Assembly: GCA_001179505.1 (NCBI GenBank)
Contig: CDMY01000542.1
Location: forward strand, 197,250-261,249
Length of the DNA: 64,000 bases
Origin: Vitrella brassicaformis
Taxonomy: Eukaryota > Sar > Vitrellaceae
Reading direction: 5' to 3'
Shown here: positions 44,867 through 55,001 of the stretch, piece by piece
Layout: each line of letters begins with the position of its first letter
How positions within the stretch are numbered: the first letter of the stretch is position 1
Notes under the pieces: generated by a model
What the model saw: only the letters and a program-made list of their open reading frames with translations
Told to the model about the DNA's origin: nothing
Database searches by the model: none
Translations under genes and position numbers: made by a program

Positions 44867-45159
44867 TGTGTGCGTTTGGGTTGGGTGATGTGTGGTCTGC
44901 GTGCATGGGACGGGAGAGCGCCTCGGTGTTTTTTCAAGTGTGTGTGGCCTGGCTGCCCTGTTGCCATTTGCCCGATGCATTTGTGGGCTGTGCTGCCCTT
45001 CTCGCCCAGCTGGGGCCATCTTTCATGTGAGAGAGCTGCATTCATTGCATTATGTTCATGTGGCCTCGTGTCTCGTCTGACCCGGTACACACACGCCACC
45101 CCGTGATAGCATCACCCCGCTGCATTGACGTGTGTGTGTGCTTTCATTTGTTCGTTCAG

Positions 45160-45201
45160 AGTATCGAGTGGCGCTGAGAGAGGCGGCACAAGTACCAGCA
45201 G
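45160..45201 (+). pseudogene. 42-nt J-like exon remnant with in-frame stop (right)
   Basis: Reads SIEWR-stop-ERRHKYQQ between AG and GT. The TGA is shared with 21201-21242. Confidence 0.5.
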
Positions 45202-45593
45202 GTGAGCCATTATAGAACGCCGATGCCATCCATACCATATGGCTGCCACTGAGATGCAGGATGAAGACTTAATTGATGGCGCAGGTGGTCAACAAAAACG
45301 GCCGACGCGTCGTCCGGCACGTCGCCCCCCGCCCGATGTACATGTCCTTTCTTCATGTCATCCTACCTGTGTCTCCTGTCATGTTATGTTTCATCAGATC
45401 GCCGCCTACATTTTATATTCGTCGGGATTTTCTTTATGCGTGACGCTCTCTCCCTCCCTCAGCCGACCACAAGACGCACACATACATATCTCATCCCAAC
45501 CGCAGCCCCACATGCGGTGAGTGAGTCAGCAATAGCGTCATTCCGCTGCATTCACTCACGTGTGGGTGCATGGGCGTTCGTTTGTTTCGTCAG

Positions 45594-45763
45594 ATGCTAA
45601 GGAGCGCCGAGAGAGGTGGGACAAGTACCAAATGCATCAAAAGCTATGATGTCTCAGCTTGGAAGCAGAAAAGAGACATCACAAGGTGGGTCAAGAGGTG
45701 TAGCCAATCCGACACCCAGCCACGACAGCAAAGCAACAGCCAAACAGCCACCGACTCGAAAAG
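45594..45763 (+). pseudogene. J-like family exon remnant (right)
   Basis: Mirror of 20660-20815; starts with AKERRERWDKYQ between splice-like sites. It contains a few bases not present on the left (TCACAAGGTGGGTCAAGAGG near 45680), so the two copies differ by an indel of about 40 bp. Confidence 0.4.
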
Positions 45764-46582
45764 GTAGGTTACGAAATATACCATGGTGTCTCTGATCCTC
45801 TTTTGCCCTCGCCTCAGTAGACAGGCGAAGAGACACGACACACATGGCGCAGACAGGCGTCGGCAAGACTGACAGGGGCAGCGCAAGCAGCATGATCCAA
45901 GGTGGCCAACGATACAAACAAATACCAAGACACTCTGGTCTTCCTCATCATACCTGTGGACATGCAGCACCAAAAGCTATGATCCATGGACACAAACCGA
46001 CAAGTGCCCGCCCACCAAAGGAGAGGTACAAGAGACATTCCTCTTCAGCTGTTCCTTAAACCTGCTGTTTGCAGACTTGAAGGAGGAAGATATGGTGGTG
46101 CGCATTCACAATGTGCACATGGATGTAAATCTCTTCGGTATGTCGACTGGGGTGAAAGACCATTCGCGGTTGAGGTGGTTGGTGATCGAATGCTTCCCCT
46201 GCAAGTGGCTGCGAGTTTCGGTTTTCCATCCACATCGACATCTTAGGGGCTTCAAGATGTAGACGTCTTACTATAAGTGTTTTCGGGGTTTTCAGAGAGG
46301 CACAAGCAACATACCTCTTCAGCTGCTCTGTGCAGACTCGGCCCGCCTCTTGACCAGATGCTGAGAGTGGAGAACAAGACTCGGGATTCGAAACCCCAAA
46401 GTGAGACACACAATACACAGACGCGCACACACGGCAGAATTCTCTCTCCCGTATGTGTGCATCCAGAACGCACATTTTTTGGTGTACGGCATGCTGCTCG
46501 AGTGAGTGTGAGCACTTGCCATTTGAGGAGGTCATTGAATGGATGTAGGCTATGTCTCAACTCGAAACACTTGTCGTGTCAG

Positions 46583-46817
46583 GTTGGGCCATTCGCACCC
46601 TCATCAAGCCCCTCACCGAGACGCACAAGGGCGGCCAGCATGTCCGGGGCGTGCCAAAGTCGCCTACGTCAAGGTGGTGGCGCCCCTCGTTGGGCAGGAG
46701 CTAAAACTCAAGGACAAGAACGGCAACCCGGTGCCCCAGCTCACGCACCAGCAGATGGTCAAGTACCTCAAGAAGAGCCGGGTTGCCGTGCCGCCCACCA
46801 CACCCGTTGCCCAGTGA
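46583..46817 (+). pseudogene. Kinase-like family, C-terminal exon fragment (copy K3, right)
   Basis: GWAIRTLIKPLTETHKGG, then after a frame change AKVAYVKVVAPLVGQELKLK, NGNPVPQLTHQQMVKYL and a stop at 46815-46817. It aligns to the K2 ending GYAMMPIIRRLF...AQPLTHRQMLAVL, so it is the same domain region in a more diverged paralogue. Confidence 0.5.
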
Positions 46818-46925
46818 GGTGGCAGGGGCACCCACCACTGGAGACGGACAAGGCGGTCGAGCCGCATGGCTGCGAGGGGGGAGGGAACGAGTGTACATGG
46901 GGCCATGGATGGGTGGGTGGATGGA

Positions 46926-47659
46926 TGGATAGATGCCATGGGGCAACGTGTTCGTTGGTGTGGCCATGGAAGAAGAGAGCGCCTCGGTGTTTTTTCGAGT
47001 GTGTGTGGTCTGGCTGCCCTGTTGCCATTTGCCTGGCTGCGCTTGATTAAGTCAGTGCACATGAGAGCGTAGAGAGGGAAAGGCGGTGCGTACATGCATC
47101 CGTACGCATCGGCAACCACGTGAGTGGGAGAGAGAGAGAGGGGGGGCTTTGAGGGGTCACTGCTGTTTCTACTTCCTCAGATCGCTGCCTGCATTTTATA
47201 TTCGTTGGCAGTTTTGTTAATGAATCCGCAGTGAGGGAGTGCGCGAGACACGCAGACCAACCATTGTCTGTCTCTTCACCGACAAACAGACAAACAGACA
47301 GACAGACAGACATGCAGGAAGACAATCAGATAAGGGTGTATTCATGTCACAGTTGCCTCCTAACTTTTTGCACCACCAGGAGACCCCCTCTAGGCCCCTC
47401 ACGCCAAATCAAGAGACAGCGAAAGGCTCTGCCTCCACAGCGACACACCCATTTGAGGAAGAGACCACAGTGACTGCGCGCAGAGAGAAAGGAAATGTCA
47501 CCACATAGATCCAGCTCACCTGACATTGCTCACCTTCACACACCCGATCGCGAGCTTGAGCCCGCAAGAGAAGGCTTTTCCTTCTCCAAGGCCGTCAGGC
47601 AACCAAGAGTGATCTGCGGAGCCTTATCAGACCCAGCCCCAAGCACACACCAGCCTCTC
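46926..47659. other. Region between the inverted repeat and the next gene
   Basis: 46970-47060 repeats sequence also present at 44900-45000 and, reversed, at 21400-21500 (GGTCTGGCTGCCCTGTTGCC). A dispersed motif copy is at 47177 and (GACA)n at 47288-47312. The ORF 47495-47659 in frame with the next gene has no independent support. Confidence 0.5.
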
Positions 47660-49094
47660 ATGGGCTGCGCGTCGTCCAAGGAGGCCAAAGCCAAGAGGGG
47701 CACTGCGGCCGCCAAAGATGACGCATGGGCCTCCCCTGCCAAGATAGAGAAGGACAAGGACGGCAAGAAGGCACAGACCACGAAAATCGAGGTGGTCAAG
47801 GACAACATTGTGGATGAAAAGGCGAGGCCACCAAAGGACAAGAAGAAAGACAAGGGAAAGGCTGCCGTATCGGTGAAGGAGATCAGGGCGGTGCCGGCGA
47901 AGAATGTGAGAAGCCCTTAGTGATAGATGGATGCATTTGAAGCGGCGGAAGGAGGAAAGCCCCAAATGACTTCTTTGTCTTCTTGATGCAGGTTGAGCCG
48001 ACTGCCGATTCGCCCGTTCCCGTGACTACTTCTCACCCTAGCCCCAGCCCCTCCCCCACCCTCGCCCCCATCGTTCACCAGTCTCATGAGAGGAGGGACC
48101 AGCCGTCGGTGGCCAGGGACACCTTCTCGCCTCCTGTCTCCCCACATGAGTGGGACAGGGGATCGCCTGAAGTGCCCGAAAACCTATCGCAAGCGCAGAG
48201 ACAGCAGGTGAGCGCAGGGCAGGCAAGACTCGCTCCATTCCATCTGGCTCACGTGGTTTGGCGTGATCGTCTCTGCAGGCAGAATTGATGGCTGAGAAGC
48301 GTCAGAGATTCGACCCATCCAAGTATCGCTCTGCGGGCTATGTCTCAGGCGCCAGCGATCAGTTGCAGGCGGCAGACATGTCCTCCCCTCCCCCAACCAA
48401 TGACCTGCCGGCCGCCCTGCCCCCTCCTCCAGAGACATTTGACCGACAGGGATATCACTGGCTCCAGCAGCAGCAGCAGCAGCAGATCGAAGAAATGGGT
48501 GGCGTGCCTCCGAGGATGGACGATATGCAGATGGAGGATGTGGAAGACGATTTCGATGCGATGATCCAGCAGCTCCCGCCGCCGCCCAAGAATTTGGGGC
48601 TCATGCACAGACCCGCAGGTATGCAATCGACACGCACAGACAGGCAGAGAGAGGGAGACACACGGGTCGGAGACCTGGCATGTCTCTGTGTCTCGGCCGT
48701 GTGTTAATGTGCAGCAGTGCCCACCCAGGGGTCCTACGAGGTGGGCCGGCTATCACAGCACAGCAGATGATCCATTCTTGCCTGTCTCCACCTCTTGCGC
48801 TCACTCGCCTTTGCCGTGTTGCTCTTCGTTTATGTGCAGTATCGCTCGTCCCCTCCCCCGGTGGTGCACCACAACCATGAGATGCCTAGCCTGCCTGGTG
48901 TGATGCCGGACGATGCTTTGCCACTCGATGTGTCACATGAAGTCAAGTCAAGGTCAGCAACAGACGGAGGAAGGGAGAGGGAGGGAATGTGGACGCATCG
49001 GTTGTTCTTTCTGTGGTCGTACAGAAATCGCCATTTCGACGAGGCTGATGAAATGATGATGGACGACATATTGCAAGAGATAGAGTCCACCTAG
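47660..49094 (+). CDS. Dual-lipidated low-complexity protein (MGCASS start), hypothetical
   Basis: Start chosen at MGCASSKEAKAKRG because Met-Gly-Cys-x-x-Ser-Lys is a strong N-myristoylation signal with an adjacent palmitoylation Cys; an upstream in-frame ATG (47495) would bury it. Six exons: 47660-47908, about 47993-48208, 48280-48618, about 48715-48768, 48840-48954, 49025-49094. Product about 340 residues: a Lys-rich coil (DKKKDKGKAAV), a Pro/Ser linker, AELMAEKRQRFDPSKYR, a polyQ tract (WLQQQQQQQIEEM), acidic MDDMQMEDVEDDFD and a matching acidic end FDEADEMMMDDILQEIE. Probably tethered to the plasma membrane or inner membrane complex, as are many alveolate proteins with this start. No family recognised. 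Confidence 0.68.
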
Positions 49095-49392
49095 GTGCTA
49101 CTACTGAACAACACCGCCGGGTGTTGTCGTGTTGGTGTCAGTTGTTGGTGTGAGTACTTGATGACACAGTGACTTTCTCCAGACAATGTATTACAATCTG
49201 TGTTTTCTGGAACAAAGGCGTCCACCACCCACACGCACACCGAGAAACGCACTCACTCACTCACCCATGCACGGACGATCCATCGCCCGCCTCAGTCCGA
49301 ATTCCTTCCAAGACACCAGCCACCGACCGCATATGCACATATGCATGTGACCTAAGTAACCCACCGCCCACTCAACCACAGCCGTCCGTCAC
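49095..49392. other. Convergent intergenic region
   Basis: 3' ends of the MGCASS gene (+) and the coiled-coil gene (-) face each other. A short GTTGGTGT/ACACC-rich stretch near 49110-49150 could form 3' hairpins. No gene. Confidence 0.6.
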
Positions 49393-52300
49393 TCACTTTT
49401 TCCTGTTGCCACGCTGCTCCTTGCCCTTCGGTGTCGACGCAGGCTGGTTAGTGGTGCTGCTGCTGTTTGATGGCTCGTTGGGCGGCGTCTGGCCATCCCC
49501 CGCCTTGAACTGCCAGAGGTTGACTTTGCCGTCGAATGCCTCTTCAAGGGTGAGGAGAGAGGACTTGATGGTAGCGATGTCGGTCTCGATCTTGAGGATG
49601 GAGGTGTGCAGCAGCGCCTCCTGCTCGCACTTCTCGCGCTTCAACTCCTGCACGGATCCATGGATGCACCCCATGGGAGGGCGAATTTGTGTTTCCTATT
49701 TTCTCCTTGGTGCTTTGCTGACCTCAATGTACAGATACTGATTCTTGACCACACCGGCCTGCTCGTCCAGACGCTTCTGAAAAAGAAGAGGCATGAGGAG
49801 GGAGAGACATTGCATGCATTGGCGCCCCTTGCGTGCGTTTTATTTTATGTCTTCATGCCCACCGTGAGTGCTTTGAGGAGCTGCGTGTGGTCCTCCAGTG
49901 CTGCCTGCACCCAGCCAGTGGTGCACCCACCCATGCTGCTGGATGAAAGGGACGGCTCAGGGGGCCCCATCTGACACACACACACACACACACACACACA
50001 GAAGGATGCATCCATTGCTGCTCGCACTGCTATACATGTGCATGTGTGTCTCTGTGTGTGTATGGTCGCACGTCGTGTCCCTGCCCTCCTCCTCCGCTCG
50101 TGTACTGCCGCTGCTGCTGTTGTAGTGAGCCACTACCCGAGCAGTAGCCACTATGGCCAGACACCACACCCATCGGCCCCATTCCCATGTGTGACGAGGT
50201 GGATGATGGCATGGCGATGTCGAGCGAGGGCAGTGGGGGCAGTGGCGGCTGCTGTGGTGCCTGGGAGGCATTGAGAGAGGGCAGGGTCTCGTGGCGCGTT
50301 GGCGAGGGGGACAAGTCAACCAGCACCACGGGCGCTGAATGAAAACGAACCAAGGAGAGAGCACGAGTGTATGAATGCATTTCTGGTGGTTGGCGTGTGC
50401 ATGTGGTACGTGTGGGTTACGTTGGTTGAGATTCCTCGCGAACCACTCCCACACAGTGTACCCGTCAGCGATGGCAGGCAAATGGCGAACAGTCAGCTGC
50501 AAATCGACCACAAGACACAGAAGGACTCATCAATAAATCCTCAGTTGGCCAGACATCCACCGTTTTGTGAACGACTTACCGTCCGATAAGGGGGTCTCGA
50601 TCCGTCCTCACCAGCCCACTGACCAGAAATCGATGGATGGATGGATGTGTGGATGAATGCCTCCGTGGCCGTCGGTCATGAATTGCGTACGTTTTGGCTG
50701 ATGGGTCGTATGTCTTTGAGTATGAGATCAACGAACCGCTTGACGCCCTCAGCGGCGCTCTCATTGGCGTCCAAGGAACACTTCCACTGACGACCCTCAG
50801 GCACTGGAAGAAACCAACACATAAGCGCACATATACACGAGAGCCATGTGTGCATGTGTTGGCAATCATGTGCTTTCAAATACCATAGAAAATGCTGCAC
50901 TCGATCTGGGGCGCTGCAACAAAGAGACAGGAAAGCAGGTATGCATCCAAAGCAGCGGATGGTCTTTTGTCGACTTACAAGTGGGGTACACAGATCCATA
51001 TCTGCTATGGGTCAGCCGCGACGACCCCAGCCCCGCATAGCGATTGCCCAGCGCCCCACCAGCAGTGGTGGACGAGGCGTAGCTGCCGACGCTGCCCTGA
51101 TACATAGACGCGACCGACATGCTGGCCGTCATCGACCCCGACGACCCGCCATACGTCGACGCCGACCCCCCCTTGCCCTTGGTCGACAGCGATAGCGACG
51201 ATGAGGCCAGAGACATCCCATCACCCCCTCCCCCCTTTTTGCCTCCTGCTTTCTTGCCTCCCCCTGGCTGGCCGGTCCCTCCCGGAGACACCGAGCTGCA
51301 CGTTGACAGGCTGTCAGACGGCAGGGGTGACTGAGACACCGACATGCCGCTGCTCAGGCATGCAGCTTCGCTGGGGGTGAAGGCTGTCTCGCTCATCTCA
51401 CTACTCGCCATGCCGGCCGCGTCAGCCTTCTGCCGGTTCTTGCGATGGCGGTTGCCTTTCGGCGGCTTGCCGATGGGTCTGGGTGGAGGTTGGGGCTGAG
51501 GGGGGGCGGGATGGGTAGGGGGATAGTTGGCGACGTTCTTGGTGGTGTCATCTGCGTTGAGAGGGGTGGATGGCGGCGTGTCGACGTTGGTGACGGTGGC
51601 CGTGGTCGGACTGCCACCCTCCAGGGAGGGCGAGGGCGATGTGCCCTTTCTGGTGGCGCTCTCGCTGACCTCCCCAACCGCTTCCCTCTCCCCCTTGGCC
51701 TCTTCATCTACTCTCCGCCTCGGTGTGGTCACGTCCTCACGTGAGGCTCCGTCGGCAGCGGGAGCGGCCGTGGCTTCGGCAACGTCGGGAGATTGGTCTT
51801 TGTCCGCCCTGGCTGGGCCCGCTGTGGCCGGCGGGGTGTCGATTGAGCCTTTCTTGCCGCCGCTCTCTTTCTTGTGCGTGTCAGCAGGCTTCAAGAGCGC
51901 CTCGTCGGTCTCATCACTTTTCAACAAAGCGATCTGACCATCACCTGAACCACCACAGCACGAAGAGAGATGTCTCTTCTGTGTCTCCTTTTGTCCGTCG
52001 TTGTCTCACCCCTGCTTTGTGCAGCAGCATCTGCAGACACGTCAGCCTCCTTCCCCTCCTGAGGCACTAGTGTGTCTTCCTCTATCGTCGGCAGGGCCGG
52101 TTGAAGAGCCGGACTCTTGGCACTGCGGCGCGGCGAGCCGTGTTCCTCACCCACCGACGCCTCAGAGCTGCGATCGAGAGGCTCCTTGGGCGTCTTGCTG
52201 TCGATGACGGTCGTGTCGCTACCGTCACCGTCATTCTCACCCACGCCCGCCCCATCCTCCCCTGTCTCCCCCTTGCCGTCAGCATCCCCATGGTCGAAGA

Positions 52301-52998
52301 CCCACACCGCCTTGCACTGCAGACGCCGGCCGGGTGGCGCAGAGCTCGACCGGGACTCTGACGACGCATACGTTGCGGGGACAGCCAGCTTCTCAGATGA
52401 TGTTGTGACCGACGGGCTCAGGATGGGGCGTTCGTCATGGCCTGGAGGCAAGAGAGTGCCCTGGGGGATGGCCAGGGCGCACGAGGGAGCCGATGCCTTC
52501 GAATACGATGAGCGGGGGAAGCCCATTGACTCGAGAGGCGGGGGGATGGGCCCTCCAGGCACAGCAGCACCCAGCAGGTTGGCCGCCTCCCTCGACAGAA
52601 CGACGTCAGTCTCCGATGTGCCTCTACGGCGGTAGTTGTGTGCGCGCGCCCCTGGGGCGGGGTAAGTGGTTGAATACGACACTCTCGAAGCAGCCGACAA
52701 CGACACAGGGGGATAAATGGTGGAGGTCGGGGCGTAGGAGCGCACCAGGATGCGAGTGATGCGTGTACTGGACGAGGGATGGGGCGGGCCTGAGGAGATG
52801 GAGGCCGTACGAGAGGGAGCTGACGCTGCTGATGTCGACTGCAGGGAGAGGGTGGGCAGCATCATCAGGACCCTCGCGGCACAGTGAATGCGTGTTGCAA
52901 AAGAGGGAACAGACCTCAGCCGAGAAGGCCTCACCGTCGCTGAACCCTGACAGCGCCGCCACTGACGCGCCTATCTCGTCTTCATGACGCTCTCCCAA
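49393..52998 (-). CDS. Large low-complexity / coiled-coil hypothetical protein
   Basis: Exons from high to low coordinates: about 52998-52915 (ERHEDEIGASVAALSGFSDG), spliced at CTGCAG (about 52838) to a Ser/Pro-rich exon to about 52010 (VVLSREAANLLGAAVPGG), then 51935-50985 (Ser/Gly/Lys-rich, KKAGGKKGGGGDGMSLASS). Small exons follow (PQIECSIFYG; CSLDANESAAEGVKRFVDLI; LQLTVRHLPAIADGYTVWEW), then a Gln-rich exon (50335-50100), QAALEDHTQLLKALTV, and a C-terminal coiled coil (ELKREKCEQEALLHTSILK) ending GNRKK. The compact middle part looks like a folded domain of 80-100 residues, with IECSIFYG as a strand, not recognised. The N-terminus is uncertain: no ATG in frame at 52998, so an upstream exon may exist. 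Confidence 0.6.
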
Positions 52999-53092
52999 CC
53001 TTCAGCAGGCAGCAGCAATGCCAGGTGGCAGCAATGGGCAGCGGGCGCCCTCACTGGCTGGCGTGAATCGAAAGAAACGACGCTAGACGATC

Positions 53093-54260
53093 ATGCGCGG
53101 GCCCCACTGCACAGAACGCCGCCAAGCAGGGTTTGCGCCTCGGCGATCGTACTCTCCGTTCGTCCATCAATTACACCCCCAGGATTTCCGCGACAAGAGG
53201 GCAGCGGCTGCTGTCTTTGACAGTGCGAGGGAAGCCGAATGCATCAATGGGGCTCGAAATTCTCGGGTGAGGACGTCCTCCTTTTCTTCCGAACGCATCG
53301 AGGAGGAGCGTATCGTCCCTCTGTGTTCTGTTTTTTGCAACAGCAATCGTTTCTACAGGAAGGCAGACGACGGCCATTTCGTCGAGGTCCGGATGCAGAT
53401 GGACGAACACATGGATGCTTCGTGCGGGCACATTGTTGCTTGTTTCTTGGATGTGCAGGTGTCGCTGGAAGATCTGAAGGCGTGTGAGTTCCTTTGCCTC
53501 CTCTTCACTGCAGCGTGGTCACCCCCATGCAGGATATTCACGCCCAAATTCGGGCAGGCAGTCGATGTGCTGCGCAACGAAAGTAGCACAGGAAGGCGTA
53601 TCGATGGATGGAAGAGCCGGGACTCCTCTTGTCACGCATCTTTGTGTGCAGGTCACATATTCAAGGTGTGTTTCATTTCCAGGTTAGCGAGCGAGGGCAC
53701 CCGAGGCACTTCTCTGTCTGTCTGGCGGCTCTACATCCCAGCGACCGCAACGAGGACGAATGGGCTGCATACTTCAGGACCATGCCCGCCGAGGGATGGG
53801 TGAGGACCCTCAGCAGACACAATGATCGCATCTGCTTTGTGTGCTTGGTCTGTGTGTCCTTACCATCAGTTCGCCATCCCCTATTCCGAGAGAAGCGTCT
53901 CCCTCTCCCTGAAACAGCACTTCGGCGTCTCAAGTGCGCTGATGCTACACATGCCTTTGCATCGGCATACCCTTCGTGTCTTCGCTTCTCAGAGATTCCT
54001 AGGCTCGTAGTTTTGGATCCTGCAACAGGCCAGCCTGTGGTGTCTCAAGCCAAATCGATTGACTACTTCTCACTTGACGTCTCCAGAAAACGAGTAGGCG
54101 ACAGCCATTCAGCCTACGAGCCAGCTGGCTGCATGTGTGGTATCTTTGTATGTAGGTCCTGCGCACTTACGGAAGCCTTCTGGCATTGAAGAGGGCCAAG
54201 GCGGCCGAGGCCGCACTGGAAGATACCATGAAGGGGCAGCACGGCAGTGGATATGAATAA
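53093..54260 (+). CDS. Nucleoredoxin/tryparedoxin-like thioredoxin-fold protein
   Basis: Thioredoxin-fold oxidoreductase family. VSLEDLKACEFLCLLFTAAW then SPPCRIFTPKF (about 53460-53560) is the beta strand and active site; GHPRHFSVCLAALHPSDRNE, DEWAAYFRTMPAEGW (53700-53800), FAIPYSERSVSLSLKQHFGV (53873-53933) and IPRLVVLDPATGQPVVSQ (54000-54050) follow the family order, including the conserved MP...W and cis-Pro segment. The last exon (about 54157-54260) adds a basic helix, ending GSGYE. The active site reads WSPPC: the nucleophilic first Cys of WCPPC is Ser, leaving one thiol. The start is uncertain (ATG 53093, or 53240 with MHQWGSKFS followed by an intron). Confidence 0.75.
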
Positions 54261-55001
54261 TGGACCGATGGGGTATGCGTCTATGTTGTTCTCAATTGGA
54301 GGTATCTCTCTTGAAGTGTCCTTCTTCTACGTAGCGGCTGGTGACTGATGGTCAACCGAACGTTGTAGAGCACTTCAATAGCCTGATCCCCTCGCCTCTT
54401 GCTCGTCTCTTTCGTCCTCTCATGTATCCTGATCCGTTGCTGTCTCTTGTCATCCACCCTGAGGATCCAGACAGGAATCACACAGCACAGACTGCTAGAC
54501 AGAATAAGAATGCAGCCTGTGCTGTGAGGTGGCTGGCTGCATGCGGATGCTGTGTGTGCGCTGTATGTTTAAACACACAGCATGTCTCAGTATTGTTTGC
54601 AGTGTGCGACGAGCCTTGTTCGTTTGCTTTCAGCTATGCATGGGTGTGTTCCCTTTTGCTTGTTTGATACGAACGCCGCTCTCTTGTTCTGAGGGTGAAA
54701 CGAAGATAATAAATCTTTTGCTACGTCCTGGAAGGCGGATCTCACTGCCAAGTGAATTTGTCCTTCTTTGTGTGTGCCGCCCGCGTCTTTTCCTTCCTCC
54801 CTCCCCTCCTCTCTCTCTCTCTCTCTCTGTGTGTGTGCTTTTGCGTGTGTGTCATGTACAAGAGAGTCGTGTGAGGTTGGCTTCGACATGTGTCGCCCAC
54901 TGCCAGGCGACGGCCCCACTCGAGAATTGGGGCCGTTATCTTTCCCTTGGTCGCGGAGAACCCTCGCACCCTTCTTGGAGTCGCTGCGCTGCCCTTCACT
55001 C
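54261..55001. other. Intergenic between nucleoredoxin-like and channel genes
   Basis: Probably the 3' UTR of the former and 5' UTR of the latter. The ORF at 54341-54667 has no similarity or codon bias worth calling. A (CT)n/(GT)n stretch lies at 54808-54840. Confidence 0.5.

Larger units (their letters stand above)
35110..46925. repeat. Right arm of the giant inverted repeat
   Basis: Reverse complement of 19255-28215, with two extra blocks absent from the left arm: about 35.93-38.33 kb (N-lobe-like gene) and about 38.96-40.40 kb (hypothetical gene). The inner end matches at GGCCGGCAGAATAGGTCAGC (about 35128) against the left arm at about 28205. The first 170 bp after the kinase-like start codon region (35340-35510 against 27850-28020) look identical. 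Confidence 0.9.
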
